64,000 bases of DNA, taken from positions 124,001-188,000 of the forward strand of contig NZ_FOEF01000002.1 in the NCBI RefSeq assembly GCF_900110575.1, in the 5' to 3' direction. Shown here piece by piece: positions 42,199 to 53,068 of the stretch (its first letter is position 1; each line of letters opens with the position of its first letter). The stretch comes from Amycolatopsis saalfeldensis. Its GTDB lineage: Bacteria; Actinomycetota; Actinomycetes; Mycobacteriales; Pseudonocardiaceae. The notes below the pieces were generated by a model, which made no database searches, had not been told where the DNA came from, and saw only the letters and a list, made by a program, of their open reading frames with translations. A program made the translations under genes and the position numbers.

Positions 42199-45100
42199 GT
42201 GGAAGACCAGCAGGACAAGATCGTCGAGTATCTGCGACGCGTGACCGCTGATCTTCGCGGCGCGCGCGAGCGGGTCCACGAACTCGAGTCGCGGGCCCAC
42301 GAGCCGATCGCCATCGTCGGGATGAGCTGCCGGTACCCGGGCGGGGTCGGCTCGCCGGAGGACCTGTGGCGGGCCGCGGCCGAGGGCGTCGACGCGATCT
42401 CGGACTTCCCGGCCAACCGCGGCTGGGACGTCGGGAGCGTTTACCACCCGGACCCCGAGCACCCTGGCACGTCCTACACCCGCTCCGGCGGATTCCTGCA
42501 CGGCGCGGGGGAGTTCGACCCGGAGTTCTTCGGCATCTCCCCGCGCGAGGCACTGGCGACGGACGCGCAGCAGCGGCTCCTGCTGGAGATCTCGTGGGAG
42601 GCGATCGAACGGGCCGGCATCGACCCGGTGACGTTGCGGGGCAGCCGGACCGGCGTGTTCGCGGGGGTCATGTACAGCGACTACGGCACCGCGCTCAAGG
42701 GCCTGGAGTTCGACGGCTTCCGGGGCAACGGCAGCGCGCCGAGCATCGCTTCGGGTCGCGTGGCCTACACGCTCGGCCTCGAAGGCCCGGTTGTCACTGT
42801 GGACACCGCCTGCTCGTCTTCGCTGGTCACGATGCACCTGGCCGCTCAGGCGCTGCGCGGCGGTGAGTGCTCGCTGGCGCTGGCGGGCGGCGTCGCGGTG
42901 ATGTCGACGCCGGAAATGTTCGTCGAGTTCTCGCGGCAGCGGGGCCTCGCGGCCGACGGCCGGTGCAAGTCCTTTTCGGACGACGCGGACGGCGTGGGCT
43001 GGTCCGAAGGCGTCGGGATGCTGGTCCTGGAACTGCTTTCCGACGCCCGGCGCCACGGGCACCAGGTGCTCGGGGTGGTGCGGGGCAGCGCGGTGAACTC
43101 CGACGGCGCGTCGAACGGGCTGACCGCGCCGAACGGGCCGTCCCAGCAGCGGGTGATCCGGGCCGCGCTGGCCGACGCCGGACTGTCCGCAAGGGACGTC
43201 GACGTGGTCGAGGCGCACGGCACCGGCACCCGCCTCGGCGACCCCATCGAGGCCCAGGCCCTGCTCGCGACCTATGGGCAGGATCGCGAACGGCCGCTGC
43301 TGCTGGGCTCGCTGAAGTCGAACTTCGGCCACACCCAGGCCGCCGCCGGCGTGGCCGGCGTGATCAAGATGGTGCTCGCGATGCGAGAGGGCGTGGTGCC
43401 GAAGACGCTGCACGTGGGCACCCCGTCCACACAGGTCGACTGGGCCGAAGGCGCGGTCGAGCTGGTCACCGAGCCGGTCGCCTGGCCGGCGGTGGACCGC
43501 CCGCGCCGGGCGGGGGTTTCCTCGTTCGGGGTCAGCGGCACGAACGCCCACGTGATCGTGGAACAGGCCCCGGCCGCCGTGCCCGCGGAGGCCGAACCGG
43601 TGGTGGCCCCGGCGGTGGTGCCCTGGCTGGTCTCCGGCCGGTCGGCGGCGGCGCTGGACGCCCAGCTGGCCACCATGAAGTCCTTTGCGGACAGTCACCC
43701 GGACCGTTCTTCGCTGGACATCGGCTATTCGCTGGCCACAACTCGTTCGACCTTCGAGCACCGGGCGGTCCTGCTCGGCGACGAGGTCGTCCGGGGGGTG
43801 GCCGAAGAGCGCTCGCTCGCGGTGCTGTTCCCGGGGCAGGGCAGCCAGCGGGCCGGGATGGGCCGGGAGCTGTCCACGCAGTCCGCAGTCTTCGCCGAAG
43901 CGCTCGACGAGATCTTCGCGGCGTTCGAGGGCCTGCTCGACCGTCCGCTGCGCGAGGTCATGTGGGGCGAGGACGAGGACGCGGTCACCCAGACCGAGTT
44001 CGCCCAGCCCGCGTTGTTCGCCATCGAGGTGGCGCTGTTCCGCTTGGCGCGGTCGTGGGGCATCGAGCCCGCCTACGTCGGGGGCCATTCGATCGGTGAG
44101 GTCGCCGCCGCCCACGTGGCCGGGGTGTTCTCCCTGCCGGACGCGTGCGCGCTGGTCGCGGCGCGGGCCCGCTTGATGCAGGCGGCCGCGGGCGGGGTGA
44201 TGGTGTCGCTGCGGGCGAGCGAGGACGAAGTCACCCCGCTGCTCGGCGAAGACGTCTCGATCGCGGGGATCAACGGCCCGGACGCGGTGGTGGTCTCGGG
44301 CACCGCCGAAGCCGTCGGGCGGGTGGCCGCGGTCTTCGAGGCGCAGGGCCGCAAGACCAAGCGGCTCGCGACTTCGCATGCGTTCCACTCGCCGCTGATG
44401 GACCCGCTGCTCGGCGAATTCGGCCGGGCGATCGAAAACCTGACCTTCGAGGCCCCGCGGATCCCGGTGGTCTCGAACCTCACCGGCGAGATCGCCGACG
44501 ACGCGCTGCGCACGCCCGGGTACTGGGTGCGCCATGTGCGGGAAGCCGTCCGGTTCGCCGACGGGATCCGGACGCTGCGCGCCGCGGGTGTCAACGGCTT
44601 CGTGGAGCTGGGTCCCGGCGGGGTGCTGTCGGCGATGACGCTTGAGGTCTTGGCCGACGAGACGGCGGAAGTCGTGGCGGTTCCGTTGCTGCGCAAGGAT
44701 CTCCCGGAAGGCGAAGCGGTGCTCACGGCGTTCGCCCGGCTGCACGTCGCCGGGGCCGAGGTGGCCTGGAAGCCGTTCTTCGCCGGGACCGGGGCCCGCC
44801 GGATCGACCTGCCGACCTACGCCTTCCAGCACGAACACCTCTGGCCGGCGGCTTCGGCGGACCCGGGCGACGTGACCGCGGCCGGTCTGGTGGCCGCCGC
44901 GCATCCTCTGCTGGGCGCGGCGGTCGCGCTGGCCGGCACCGAGGGCGAGCTGTTCACCGGCCGGCTGTCCGTGGCGACCCACCCCTGGCTCGCCGATCAC
45001 GCGGTCGGCGACACCGTGCTGTTCCCCGGCACCGGATTCCTGGAGCTGGCGATCCGCGCGGGGGACCAGGCCGGCTGCGACCGCGTCGAAGAGCTGACCC

Positions 45101-48100
45101 TGGCCGCGCCGCTGGTGCTCGGCCCGGAAGACGCTGTGGTGCTCCAGGTTTCCCTCGGCGGTCCGGACGACTCCGGACGGCGGGCGATCACCGTCCACAC
45201 CCGCCCCGCCGCCGTCCCCGGCGCGCCGTGGACCCGGCACGCGACGGGCACCCTGATCGCGAGCCCGCCGGTTGCCGGGCCCGGCACCGCGGCCTGGCCG
45301 CCCGAGCACGCGACCCCGGTCGGGCTGGACGGTTTCTACCAGGCCGCCGGTGAGTCGGGATTCGCGTACGGCCCCGTGTTCCGTGGCCTGCGGGCGGCGT
45401 GGCGCGCGGGCGACGAGGTCTTCGCCGAAATCGAACTGCCCGACGAGGCCGGCGGCGGCGACCGGTTCGGCCTGCACCCGGCCCTGCTCGACGCCGCCTT
45501 GCACGCCACGGCTTTCGCGGGACTCGGCAGCACGGACGAACGGCTGCTTCCGTTCTCCTGGAACGGTGTTTCACTGCACGCCGAGGGCGCCGAGCACCTC
45601 CGCGTCCGGCTGGGCAAGACCGCCGACGACACCATCACGCTGGCCGCCTTCGACGTCGAGGGCGCACCGGTCATCACCGTGGACTCGCTGGTGCTGCGCG
45701 CGGCCCCCACCGGAGCGACCGCCACCGGCACCGGAGCGTCGGATTCGCTGTTCCGGATCGACTGGATCGAGGCCGGCACTGACCGGGAAGCGGCCGCCTG
45801 CGTGGTGCTCGGACCGGACGAACTCGGCCTGGCGCTCGGATCCCCCGTGGTTCCGGCGTTCGCCGAGCTGACCGACGTTCCCGACGCCGTGCTCGTGCCG
45901 ATCGCCGGTGCGCCCGGCGCCGCGGACGTCCACGCGGTGACGGCCCGGGCGCTCGGCCTGGTGCAGCAGTGGCTGGCCGAGGACCGGTTCGCCGATGCCC
46001 GGCTGGTGTTCGTCACCCGGGGCGCCGTCTCGGTCGCGGGTGAGGACGCACCGGACCTCGCGGCCGCCGCGATCTGGGGCCTGATCCGTTCGGCCCAGGC
46101 CGAAAACCCCGGGCGGTTCCTCTTGATCGACCTCGACCCGGCCGCCGATCCCGGCATCGTGCCGGGCCTGGTCGCGTCCGAAGAGCAGCAGCTCGTCGTG
46201 CGTGGCGAGCAGGTGTTCCACGCCCGGCTGGCCTCGCTCACCTCCGGTCCGGCGCTGGTTCCCCCGGCCGGCGGCGAGCCGTGGCACCTGGTCACCAGCC
46301 GCCGCGGCAGCCTGGACAATCTGGAGCTGAAGCCGGCGACCGCGGCCGCCGAACCGTTGACCGGCCGCGAAGTCCGGGTGAGCGTGCGGGCCGCCGGGCT
46401 GAACTTCCGCGACGTGCTCAGCGCGCTCGGCATGTACCCCGGTGAGCCCGGCCCGCTGGGCGCCGAGGCCATGGGCACAGTGGTCGAGGTCGGCCCCGAC
46501 GCGACGGACCTGCGTCCGGGCGACCGGGTCATGGGCATGATCGCGGGCGGCATCGGCCTGCTCGCGGTGGCCGACGAGCGGGTGCTGACCGTGGTCCCGG
46601 ACGACTGGTCGGACTGCGGGGCGGCGTCGGTGCCGCTGGTCTTCCTGACCGCGTACTACGCGCTGGTGGACCTGGCCGGGCTGCGGGCGGGCGAGTCGAT
46701 CCTGATCCACGCCGGGGCCGGCGGCGTCGGCATGGCCGCGATCCAGCTGGCGAAGCACTTCGGCGCCGAGGTCTACGCCACGGCCGGCGAAGGCAAGTGG
46801 GACACCCTGCGCGGGATGGGGATCCCCGACGACCACATCGCGTCCTCGCGCACGGCGGAGTTCGAGGAGGTGTTCGGCGGGGGCATCGACGTCGTCCTGA
46901 ACGCGCTGACCGGCGAACTGCTCGACGCGTCGGTGCGCCTGCTCGCGCCCGGTGGCCGGTTCCTGGAGATGGGCAAGACCGACCTCCGCGACGCCGCCGA
47001 GTTGCCCGGGATCACCTACCGGGCGTTCGACGTCGTCGACGCGGGACCGGACCGCACCAGGGAAATGCTGCGGGAGCTCGTCGAGCTGTTCGAACTCGGC
47101 GCGCTGAAGCCGCTGCCGGTGACGACCTGGGACGTCCGGCGCGCGCGGGACGCGTTCCGCCACATGAGCCAGGCGAAGCACGTCGGCAAGATCGTGCTGA
47201 CGATGCCGCGCGGCTGGGACGCGGAAGGCACCGTGCTCATCACCGGCGGCACCGGTGGCCTGGGCAGCCTGCTCGCCCGGCACCTGGTCACCGAACGCGG
47301 CGTCCGGCACCTGCTGCTGGCCAGCCGCCGCGGCCCGGACTCCCCGGGCGCGCCCGGACTGCGTGACGAGCTGGTCTCCCACGGCGCCGAAGTGACGATC
47401 GCCGCGTGCGACACCTCCGACGGTGAGGCCGTCACCGCCCTGCTGGCGGGAGTCCCCGCGCGGCATCCGCTGACCGCCGTCGTCCACACCGCGGGTGTCC
47501 TCGACGACGGCCTCGTCGAGTCACTGACCCCGGAGCGCCTGGACGGTGTGTTGCGGCCGAAGGTCGACGCCGCCTGGCACCTGCACGAAGCCACGCGCGG
47601 CCTCCCGCTCGCGGCGTTTGTCGTGTTCTCCTCAGTCGCCGGAGTGCTGGGCAGCCCGGGGCAGGGCAATTACGCCGCGGCGAACACGTTCCTGGATTCC
47701 CTTGCCCAGCAACGCAAACGTGAGGGCCTGCCCGCGACGTCGATCGCCTGGGGGCCGTGGGCGCAGAGCAGCGGCATGACCGCCGACCTGACCGACCTCG
47801 ACCTCCGCCGGATGGACAACGCGGGGCTTCCCCCGGTGACTGCGGAAGAGGGCCTGGCCCTGTTCGACGCCGCGCTGGCCGCCGACGAGGCGCTGGTCGT
47901 CGCGATGCGGATCAACGCGCGGGCCCTGCGGTCCAGGAGCGACCTCCAGCCGCTGATGCGCGGGCTGGCCGGCGGCGCCCGTCGCACGGCGGCGAAAGCC
48001 TCCTCCGCCGCAGCGGCTTCGACCTTCGCGGCCCAGCTCGCCGGCCTGGCACCGGCGGAACGCCTCCGCTTCCTCGTCGACCTCGTGCGCAACGACGCCG

Positions 48101-51100
48101 CCGCGGTCCTCGGGCACTCGTCCTCCGGGTCGATCGATGTCCGGCAAGGATTCCGCCAGCACGGCTTCGACTCGCTGACCGCGGTCGAGCTGCGCAACCG
48201 GCTCACCGAGATCACCGGCCTGCGGCTGCCTTCGACGCTGGTGTTCGACTACCCGACGCCCGCGCAGCTGGCCGAGTTCCTGCTCGGCGAACTCGTCGGC
48301 ACGGACGGGCCCGAGCCGCTCGCGGCCGCCGCCGAGCCGGGCGCGCACGCCGAAGACCCCGTGGTCATCGTGGGCATGAGCTGCCGCTTCCCGGGTGGCG
48401 TCCAGTCCCCGGAAGACCTCTGGCAGCTCGTCGACTCAGGCACCGACGCCATCTCGGAGTTCCCCGCCAACCGGGGCTGGGACCTGGGCATGCTCGCCGG
48501 AGGCGGCCCCGGCAGCAGCGAAACCCGCGAGGGCGGATTCCTCTACGACGTCGCCGATTTCGACGCCGAGTTCTTCGGGATCGCCCCGCGTGAGGCGCTG
48601 GCGATGGACCCGCAGCAGCGCCTGCTGCTGGAAACCACCTGGCAGGCCCTCGAGAACGCGGGCATCGCGGCGCACACGCTGAAGGGGCGTCCGGCCGGCG
48701 TGTTCGTCGGCGCCAGCCACACCCACTACACCGAGACGCTGGGCAGCGCGGCCGCGGACCTGGAAGGGCTCATCCTCACCGGCAACACCTCCAGCGTGAT
48801 GTCCGGCCGGCTGTCGTACACCCTCGGCCTCGAAGGCCCCTCGATCACGGTCGACACCGCGTGCTCGTCCTCGCTGGTCGCGCTGCACATGGCCGTGCGG
48901 TCGCTGCGCAGCGGTGAGTGCGCGATGGCGCTCGCCGGCGGCGTGACCGTGATGGCGACCTCGGACAGCTTCAGCGAGTTCGCCCGCGCGGGCGGCCTTT
49001 CCCCGGACGGCCGGTGCCGCGCGTTCTCCGACGATGCCGACGGCACCGGCTGGTCCGAAGGCGTCGGCATGCTCGTGCTGGAGCGGCTTTCGGACGCGCG
49101 GCGACAGGGCCGCGAGGTGCTGGCCGTGGTCCGCGGCGCGGCGATGAACTCCGACGGCGCGTCCAACGGCCTGACCGCCCCGAACGGTCCCTCGCAGCAA
49201 CGGGTGATCCGCGCGGCGCTGGCCGACGCCGGACTGTCCACATCGGACGTCGACCTGGTCGAGGCCCACGGCACCGGCACTAAACTGGGCGATCCGATCG
49301 AGGCGCAGGCGCTGCTGGCCACCTACGGCCAGGATCGTGAGCGGCCGCTGAGGCTGGGCTCGCTCAAGTCGAACCTCGGCCACGCCCAGGCGGCGTCCGG
49401 CGTCGGCGGAGTGATCAAGACGGTGCTGTCGCTGCGCGAGGGCGTGATGCCGAAGACGCTGCACGTGGACGAGCCGACCTCGCATGTCGACTGGGCCGCG
49501 GGCGCGGTGGAGCTGCTGACCGAGAAGACGGCCTGGCCGGAGCTGGACCGCCCCCGTCGAGCGGCGGTGTCCTCGTTCGGCATCAGCGGCACCAACGCCC
49601 ACGTGATCCTGGAACAGGCGCCGGCCGCCGCCGAACCGGGACCGCGGGCCGAGACCGGCGGGGTGCTGCCGTGGGTGCTCTCGGCGGCGTCCGTGCCGGC
49701 GCTGCGGGAGCAGGCGGCGCGGCTGCGATCCTTTGTGGACGGCCGATCGAGCCTGGCGCCGGTCGACGTCGGCTGGTCGCTGGCCACCACGCGCTCACCG
49801 CTGGCGCACCGGGCCGCCGTGCTCGGGGAAACCCGGGAGGAGTTCCTCGACGGCTTGGCCGCGCTCGCGGCGGACGGCCCGTCGGCGTCGGTCGTGCTCG
49901 GCCGGGCCGGCAGCGAGAGCCGGCCGGTGTTCGTCTTCCCCGGGCAGGGCTCGCAGTGGTGGGGGATGGGCCGCGAACTCCTGGCCGCCTCGCCGGTGTT
50001 CGGCGAAAGCGTGCGCGCCTGTGCCGACGCGCTGGCGCCGTTCGTGGACTGGCCGGTGTACGACGTCGTCGCCGGTGTCGGCGCCCCGGCGATCCTGGAC
50101 CGGGTCGACGTCGTCCAGCCCGCGCTGTTCACGATCATGGCCGGATTGGCCGCGGTCTGGCGCGCCCACGGAGTCGAACCCGCCGCCGTGATGGGGCATT
50201 CGCAGGGCGAGATCGCCGCCGCGTACGTGGCGGGCGCGCTCTCGCTCGACGATGCCGCCCGTGTCGTCGCGTTGCGCAGCCAAGCGCTGCTGAGCCTTTC
50301 GGGTCTCGGCGGGATGGTCTCGATCGCCGGGTCCGCCGAGCGGGTGGCCGGATTGCTCGCGCCGTGGGGCGACGACGTTTCGCTGGCCGCGGTGAACGGA
50401 CCGTCCTCGGTGGCTGTGTCCGGCACGCCCGCTGCGCTCGACGCCGTGCTAGCGGAATGCGCGCGCCAGGACGTGCGCGCCCGCCGGATCGTCGTGGACT
50501 ACGCCTCGCACGGCCCCCAGGTCGAGGCCGTCCGGGAGGAATTGCTGCGAGTCCTCGCCCCGATCCGCCCCCGGTCCGCGACCGTGCCGTTCTACTCCAC
50601 GGTTTCCGGCGCGAGGCTCGACACTGCCGGACTCGGCGCGGAGTACTGGTACACGAACCTCCGGCAGACGGTCCAGCTCGAACAGGCGACCCGCGCGCTG
50701 CTGGCCGACGGGCACGAAGTGTTCATCGAGGCCAGTCCCCACCCGGTTCTGCTGGGCGGCGTTCAGGAGACCGTCGAATCCGAGGGAGGGGACCCAGGCG
50801 CGGTGCTCGGCTCGCTGCGCCGGGATGAAGGCGGCACCCGCCGTTTCCTGACTTCGCTCGCCGAGGCGCACGTCCACGGAGTGCCGGTCGACTGGACGAC
50901 GGTGTTCGCCGCGGGCGAGCCGCGGACAGTCGGCCTGCCCACCTACGCCTTCCAGCGCCGCCGGTTCTGGTCGGACCAGGCCGCGACCGCGCCGGCCGGG
51001 ACCGGGCCGGATTCGGAGTTCTGGGACCTGGTCCGCAGCGGTGACGTGAAATCGCTGGCGGGGGAGCTGTCCCTCGACGACGAGTTCTCCGCGCTCGAGA

Positions 51101-53052
51101 CGGTGCTTCCGGCGATTTCGGCGTGGCACGCGCGGTCGGAGCAACGGTCGGCGGTCGACGGCTGGCGCTATCGCGTCCAGTGGGCTCCGGTGCCGGTTCC
51201 CGACGCTCGGCTGAGCGGCCCCTGGCTGCTGGCTGAACCGGCCGCTTCGGAACTCGGCGACGAAGTGGCTGCCGCGCTCGCTGCGGCCGGAGCTGTCGTC
51301 GTGCGTCAGGACATCACCGGGGGCGGCCGTGAACTCGTTGCCGGGCAGGTGAAATCCGCGCTTGACGGGGTCACCCCGGCGGGAATCGTTTCGCTGCTCG
51401 GTCTGGTTGAGGAACCGCATGCCGACGTGCCGCGCGGCCTCGCCGACACCGTCAGCTTGGTGCAGGCGGTGGGTGACTTGGAGATCGAAGCGCCGCTCTG
51501 GTGTGTGACACGAGGAGCGGTCGCCGTCGGTTCGGAAGCTGTCCGGCCGGTGCAAGCCGCGCTGTGGGGGTTCGGTCGTGTCGTGGCCCTCGAACACCCC
51601 TCGCGCTGGGGCGGCCTGATCGACCTGCCCGAGGTGTTCGACGGCGTCGCGGCGGCCCGGTTCGCCTCGGTGCTGTCCGGTGTGGACAGTGAGGACCAGG
51701 TGGCGCTCCGCCCTTCGGGTGCCTTCGGCCGGCGGCTGGTGCACGCCCCCGCTACTGAACGTCCCGGTGCCGCACGGCGCTCGCACGGCACTGTGCTGGT
51801 CACCGGCGGCACCGGCGGTCTGGGCGCCCGCGTGGCCCGATGGGTCGCCGAGAACGGCGCTGACCACGTCCTGCTGGCCGGCCGTCGCGGGCCGGCGGCG
51901 CCGGGTGTCGAAGAACTTCGCGCCGAACTGGAGAACGCGGGGGCCAGCGTGACCATCGCGGCCTGCGACGTCGGTGACCGCGCCGCAGTTGCGGAGTTGC
52001 TGTCGCGGACCCCGGCGGAGTTCCCGCTGACCGCGGTGTTCCATGCCGCGGGCGTGCCCGACGACGACGCGGTCGAGGCGCTGACCCTGGGCGGGCTCGC
52101 GACAGTGCTGCGGGCGAAGACGGCCGGCGCGTGGCACCTCCACGAACTCACCGCCGGCCTCGAAGCGTTCGTGCTGTTCTCCTCGGGCGCCGGGATCTGG
52201 GGCAGCGGAGGGCAGCCGGGTTACGCGGCGGCGAACGCGTATCTCGACGGGCTGGCCGAACTCCGGGCGAGTGAAGGACTTCCGGCGACGTCGGTGTCGT
52301 GGGGCTCCTGGGCCGGGATCGGGATGGCGGCCGGAACCGGTGCCGCGGAGCAGTTCCGCCGGGCCGGGGTCGGCGCGATGGACCCGGACCTGGCGATTTC
52401 CGCGCTCCGGCGGGCGATCGACGACGGCGAGACCACCCTGACGGTCGCGGACGTCGACTGGGCGCGCTTCGCCCCGCAGTTCACTGTGCTCCGCCCGAGC
52501 CCGCTGCTGGCCGCGCTGCCGGAGGCCGTTCCGGCGGCTCCGGACGCCGTCGAAGAGCCGGCCCTCAAACGGCGTCTGCTGGATCTGCCGGACGCCGAAC
52601 GCGGCCGCACGCTGCTGGAGGTCGTCCGCGCGGAGGTGGCGGCGGCACTCGGGCACGGCTCGGCCGCGACCGTCCCCGCCGATCGCGCGTTCCGGGAACT
52701 CGGGCTCAACTCGGTGGTCGCGGTGGCCCTGCGCAACCGGCTGACCGGGCTGACCGGGCTGGCGCTGCCCGGCGCGCTGGTCTTCGACTACCCGACACCC
52801 CAGGCGCTGACCAGCCACCTGCTCGCCGAGCTCTTCCCCGGCGGCGGCGAGGAAGCAGCGGACGACGAGGAAGCCGCGGTCCGGCGGGCGCTCGCCGCCA
52901 TCCCGATCAGCCGCCTGCGGCAGTCCGGCCTGCTGGACATGCTGCTCGGCCTGTCCGGCGAGGGGCCGGACGAGGGCGGCGACCCGGGCTCGATCGACGA
53001 CATGGACGCCGCGAGCCTGCTCCGGCTGGCCGCCGAGAGCACCACGAACTGA
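42199..53052 (+). CDS. Modules 4-5 type I PKS: KS-AT-DH-ER-KR-ACP / KS-AT-KR-ACP
   Basis: A 3617-residue bimodular synthase. The GTG start follows GAGG (42187-42190) at 8 nt and opens with a docking coil ([16 protein letters not shown]) suited to the IIDEEFG tail of the previous gene. Module 4: KS from 35, Cys205; AT Ser631, HAFH 727 (malonyl); DH His934 but Asp938 where HxxxG usually has Gly, second catalytic Asp1098; ER loop around 1504; KR from 1677, LDD 1768, Tyr1825; ACP Ser1992; predicted fully reduced unit. Module 5: KS from 2053, Cys2222; AT Ser2668, YASH 2768 (methylmalonyl); no DH; KR from 3197 with PDD at 3287 instead of LDD and Trp3334 in GIWGSGGQ, an A1-type pattern, Tyr3342; ACP Ser3505 in LGLNSV. 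Predicted unit: a methyl branch with a hydroxyl of opposite configuration to the B-type modules. The C-terminal tail [13 protein letters not shown] pairs with the next gene's coil. Spacing of 66 bp from the previous stop suggests one operon. Confidence 0.96.
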   Translation: MEDQQDKIVEYLRRVTADLRGARERVHELESRAHEPIAIVGMSCRYPGGVGSPEDLWRAAAEGVDAISDFPANRGWDVGSVYHPDPEHPGTSYTRSGGFLHGAGEFDPEFFGISPREALATDAQQRLLLEISWEAIERAGIDPVTLRGSRTGVFAGVMYSDYGTALKGLEFDGFRGNGSAPSIASGRVAYTLGLEGPVVTVDTACSSSLVTMHLAAQALRGGECSLALAGGVAVMSTPEMFVEFSRQRGLAADGRCKSFSDDADGVGWSEGVGMLVLELLSDARRHGHQVLGVVRGSAVNSDGASNGLTAPNGPSQQRVIRAALADAGLSARDVDVVEAHGTGTRLGDPIEAQALLATYGQDRERPLLLGSLKSNFGHTQAAAGVAGVIKMVLAMREGVVPKTLHVGTPSTQVDWAEGAVELVTEPVAWPAVDRPRRAGVSSFGVSGTNAHVIVEQAPAAVPAEAEPVVAPAVVPWLVSGRSAAALDAQLATMKSFADSHPDRSSLDIGYSLATTRSTFEHRAVLLGDEVVRGVAEERSLAVLFPGQGSQRAGMGRELSTQSAVFAEALDEIFAAFEGLLDRPLREVMWGEDEDAVTQTEFAQPALFAIEVALFRLARSWGIEPAYVGGHSIGEVAAAHVAGVFSLPDACALVAARARLMQAAAGGVMVSLRASEDEVTPLLGEDVSIAGINGPDAVVVSGTAEAVGRVAAVFEAQGRKTKRLATSHAFHSPLMDPLLGEFGRAIENLTFEAPRIPVVSNLTGEIADDALRTPGYWVRHVREAVRFADGIRTLRAAGVNGFVELGPGGVLSAMTLEVLADETAEVVAVPLLRKDLPEGEAVLTAFARLHVAGAEVAWKPFFAGTGARRIDLPTYAFQHEHLWPAASADPGDVTAAGLVAAAHPLLGAAVALAGTEGELFTGRLSVATHPWLADHAVGDTVLFPGTGFLELAIRAGDQAGCDRVEELTLAAPLVLGPEDAVVLQVSLGGPDDSGRRAITVHTRPAAVPGAPWTRHATGTLIASPPVAGPGTAAWPPEHATPVGLDGFYQAAGESGFAYGPVFRGLRAAWRAGDEVFAEIELPDEAGGGDRFGLHPALLDAALHATAFAGLGSTDERLLPFSWNGVSLHAEGAEHLRVRLGKTADDTITLAAFDVEGAPVITVDSLVLRAAPTGATATGTGASDSLFRIDWIEAGTDREAAACVVLGPDELGLALGSPVVPAFAELTDVPDAVLVPIAGAPGAADVHAVTARALGLVQQWLAEDRFADARLVFVTRGAVSVAGEDAPDLAAAAIWGLIRSAQAENPGRFLLIDLDPAADPGIVPGLVASEEQQLVVRGEQVFHARLASLTSGPALVPPAGGEPWHLVTSRRGSLDNLELKPATAAAEPLTGREVRVSVRAAGLNFRDVLSALGMYPGEPGPLGAEAMGTVVEVGPDATDLRPGDRVMGMIAGGIGLLAVADERVLTVVPDDWSDCGAASVPLVFLTAYYALVDLAGLRAGESILIHAGAGGVGMAAIQLAKHFGAEVYATAGEGKWDTLRGMGIPDDHIASSRTAEFEEVFGGGIDVVLNALTGELLDASVRLLAPGGRFLEMGKTDLRDAAELPGITYRAFDVVDAGPDRTREMLRELVELFELGALKPLPVTTWDVRRARDAFRHMSQAKHVGKIVLTMPRGWDAEGTVLITGGTGGLGSLLARHLVTERGVRHLLLASRRGPDSPGAPGLRDELVSHGAEVTIAACDTSDGEAVTALLAGVPARHPLTAVVHTAGVLDDGLVESLTPERLDGVLRPKVDAAWHLHEATRGLPLAAFVVFSSVAGVLGSPGQGNYAAANTFLDSLAQQRKREGLPATSIAWGPWAQSSGMTADLTDLDLRRMDNAGLPPVTAEEGLALFDAALAADEALVVAMRINARALRSRSDLQPLMRGLAGGARRTAAKASSAAAASTFAAQLAGLAPAERLRFLVDLVRNDAAAVLGHSSSGSIDVRQGFRQHGFDSLTAVELRNRLTEITGLRLPSTLVFDYPTPAQLAEFLLGELVGTDGPEPLAAAAEPGAHAEDPVVIVGMSCRFPGGVQSPEDLWQLVDSGTDAISEFPANRGWDLGMLAGGGPGSSETREGGFLYDVADFDAEFFGIAPREALAMDPQQRLLLETTWQALENAGIAAHTLKGRPAGVFVGASHTHYTETLGSAAADLEGLILTGNTSSVMSGRLSYTLGLEGPSITVDTACSSSLVALHMAVRSLRSGECAMALAGGVTVMATSDSFSEFARAGGLSPDGRCRAFSDDADGTGWSEGVGMLVLERLSDARRQGREVLAVVRGAAMNSDGASNGLTAPNGPSQQRVIRAALADAGLSTSDVDLVEAHGTGTKLGDPIEAQALLATYGQDRERPLRLGSLKSNLGHAQAASGVGGVIKTVLSLREGVMPKTLHVDEPTSHVDWAAGAVELLTEKTAWPELDRPRRAAVSSFGISGTNAHVILEQAPAAAEPGPRAETGGVLPWVLSAASVPALREQAARLRSFVDGRSSLAPVDVGWSLATTRSPLAHRAAVLGETREEFLDGLAALAADGPSASVVLGRAGSESRPVFVFPGQGSQWWGMGRELLAASPVFGESVRACADALAPFVDWPVYDVVAGVGAPAILDRVDVVQPALFTIMAGLAAVWRAHGVEPAAVMGHSQGEIAAAYVAGALSLDDAARVVALRSQALLSLSGLGGMVSIAGSAERVAGLLAPWGDDVSLAAVNGPSSVAVSGTPAALDAVLAECARQDVRARRIVVDYASHGPQVEAVREELLRVLAPIRPRSATVPFYSTVSGARLDTAGLGAEYWYTNLRQTVQLEQATRALLADGHEVFIEASPHPVLLGGVQETVESEGGDPGAVLGSLRRDEGGTRRFLTSLAEAHVHGVPVDWTTVFAAGEPRTVGLPTYAFQRRRFWSDQAATAPAGTGPDSEFWDLVRSGDVKSLAGELSLDDEFSALETVLPAISAWHARSEQRSAVDGWRYRVQWAPVPVPDARLSGPWLLAEPAASELGDEVAAALAAAGAVVVRQDITGGGRELVAGQVKSALDGVTPAGIVSLLGLVEEPHADVPRGLADTVSLVQAVGDLEIEAPLWCVTRGAVAVGSEAVRPVQAALWGFGRVVALEHPSRWGGLIDLPEVFDGVAAARFASVLSGVDSEDQVALRPSGAFGRRLVHAPATERPGAARRSHGTVLVTGGTGGLGARVARWVAENGADHVLLAGRRGPAAPGVEELRAELENAGASVTIAACDVGDRAAVAELLSRTPAEFPLTAVFHAAGVPDDDAVEALTLGGLATVLRAKTAGAWHLHELTAGLEAFVLFSSGAGIWGSGGQPGYAAANAYLDGLAELRASEGLPATSVSWGSWAGIGMAAGTGAAEQFRRAGVGAMDPDLAISALRRAIDDGETTLTVADVDWARFAPQFTVLRPSPLLAALPEAVPAAPDAVEEPALKRRLLDLPDAERGRTLLEVVRAEVAAALGHGSAATVPADRAFRELGLNSVVAVALRNRLTGLTGLALPGALVFDYPTPQALTSHLLAELFPGGGEEAADDEEAAVRRALAAIPISRLRQSGLLDMLLGLSGEGPDEGGDPGSIDDMDAASLLRLAAESTTN

Positions 53053-53055
53053 CGC

Positions 53056-53060
53056 GGGAG
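53056..53060 (+). promoter_or_regulatory. Ribosome binding site deciding the start at 53069
   Basis: GGGAG lies 8 nt before ATG 53069. The in-frame GTG at 53060 overlaps this site and is rejected as the start. Confidence 0.6.
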
Positions 53061-53068
53061 TGGAACCG

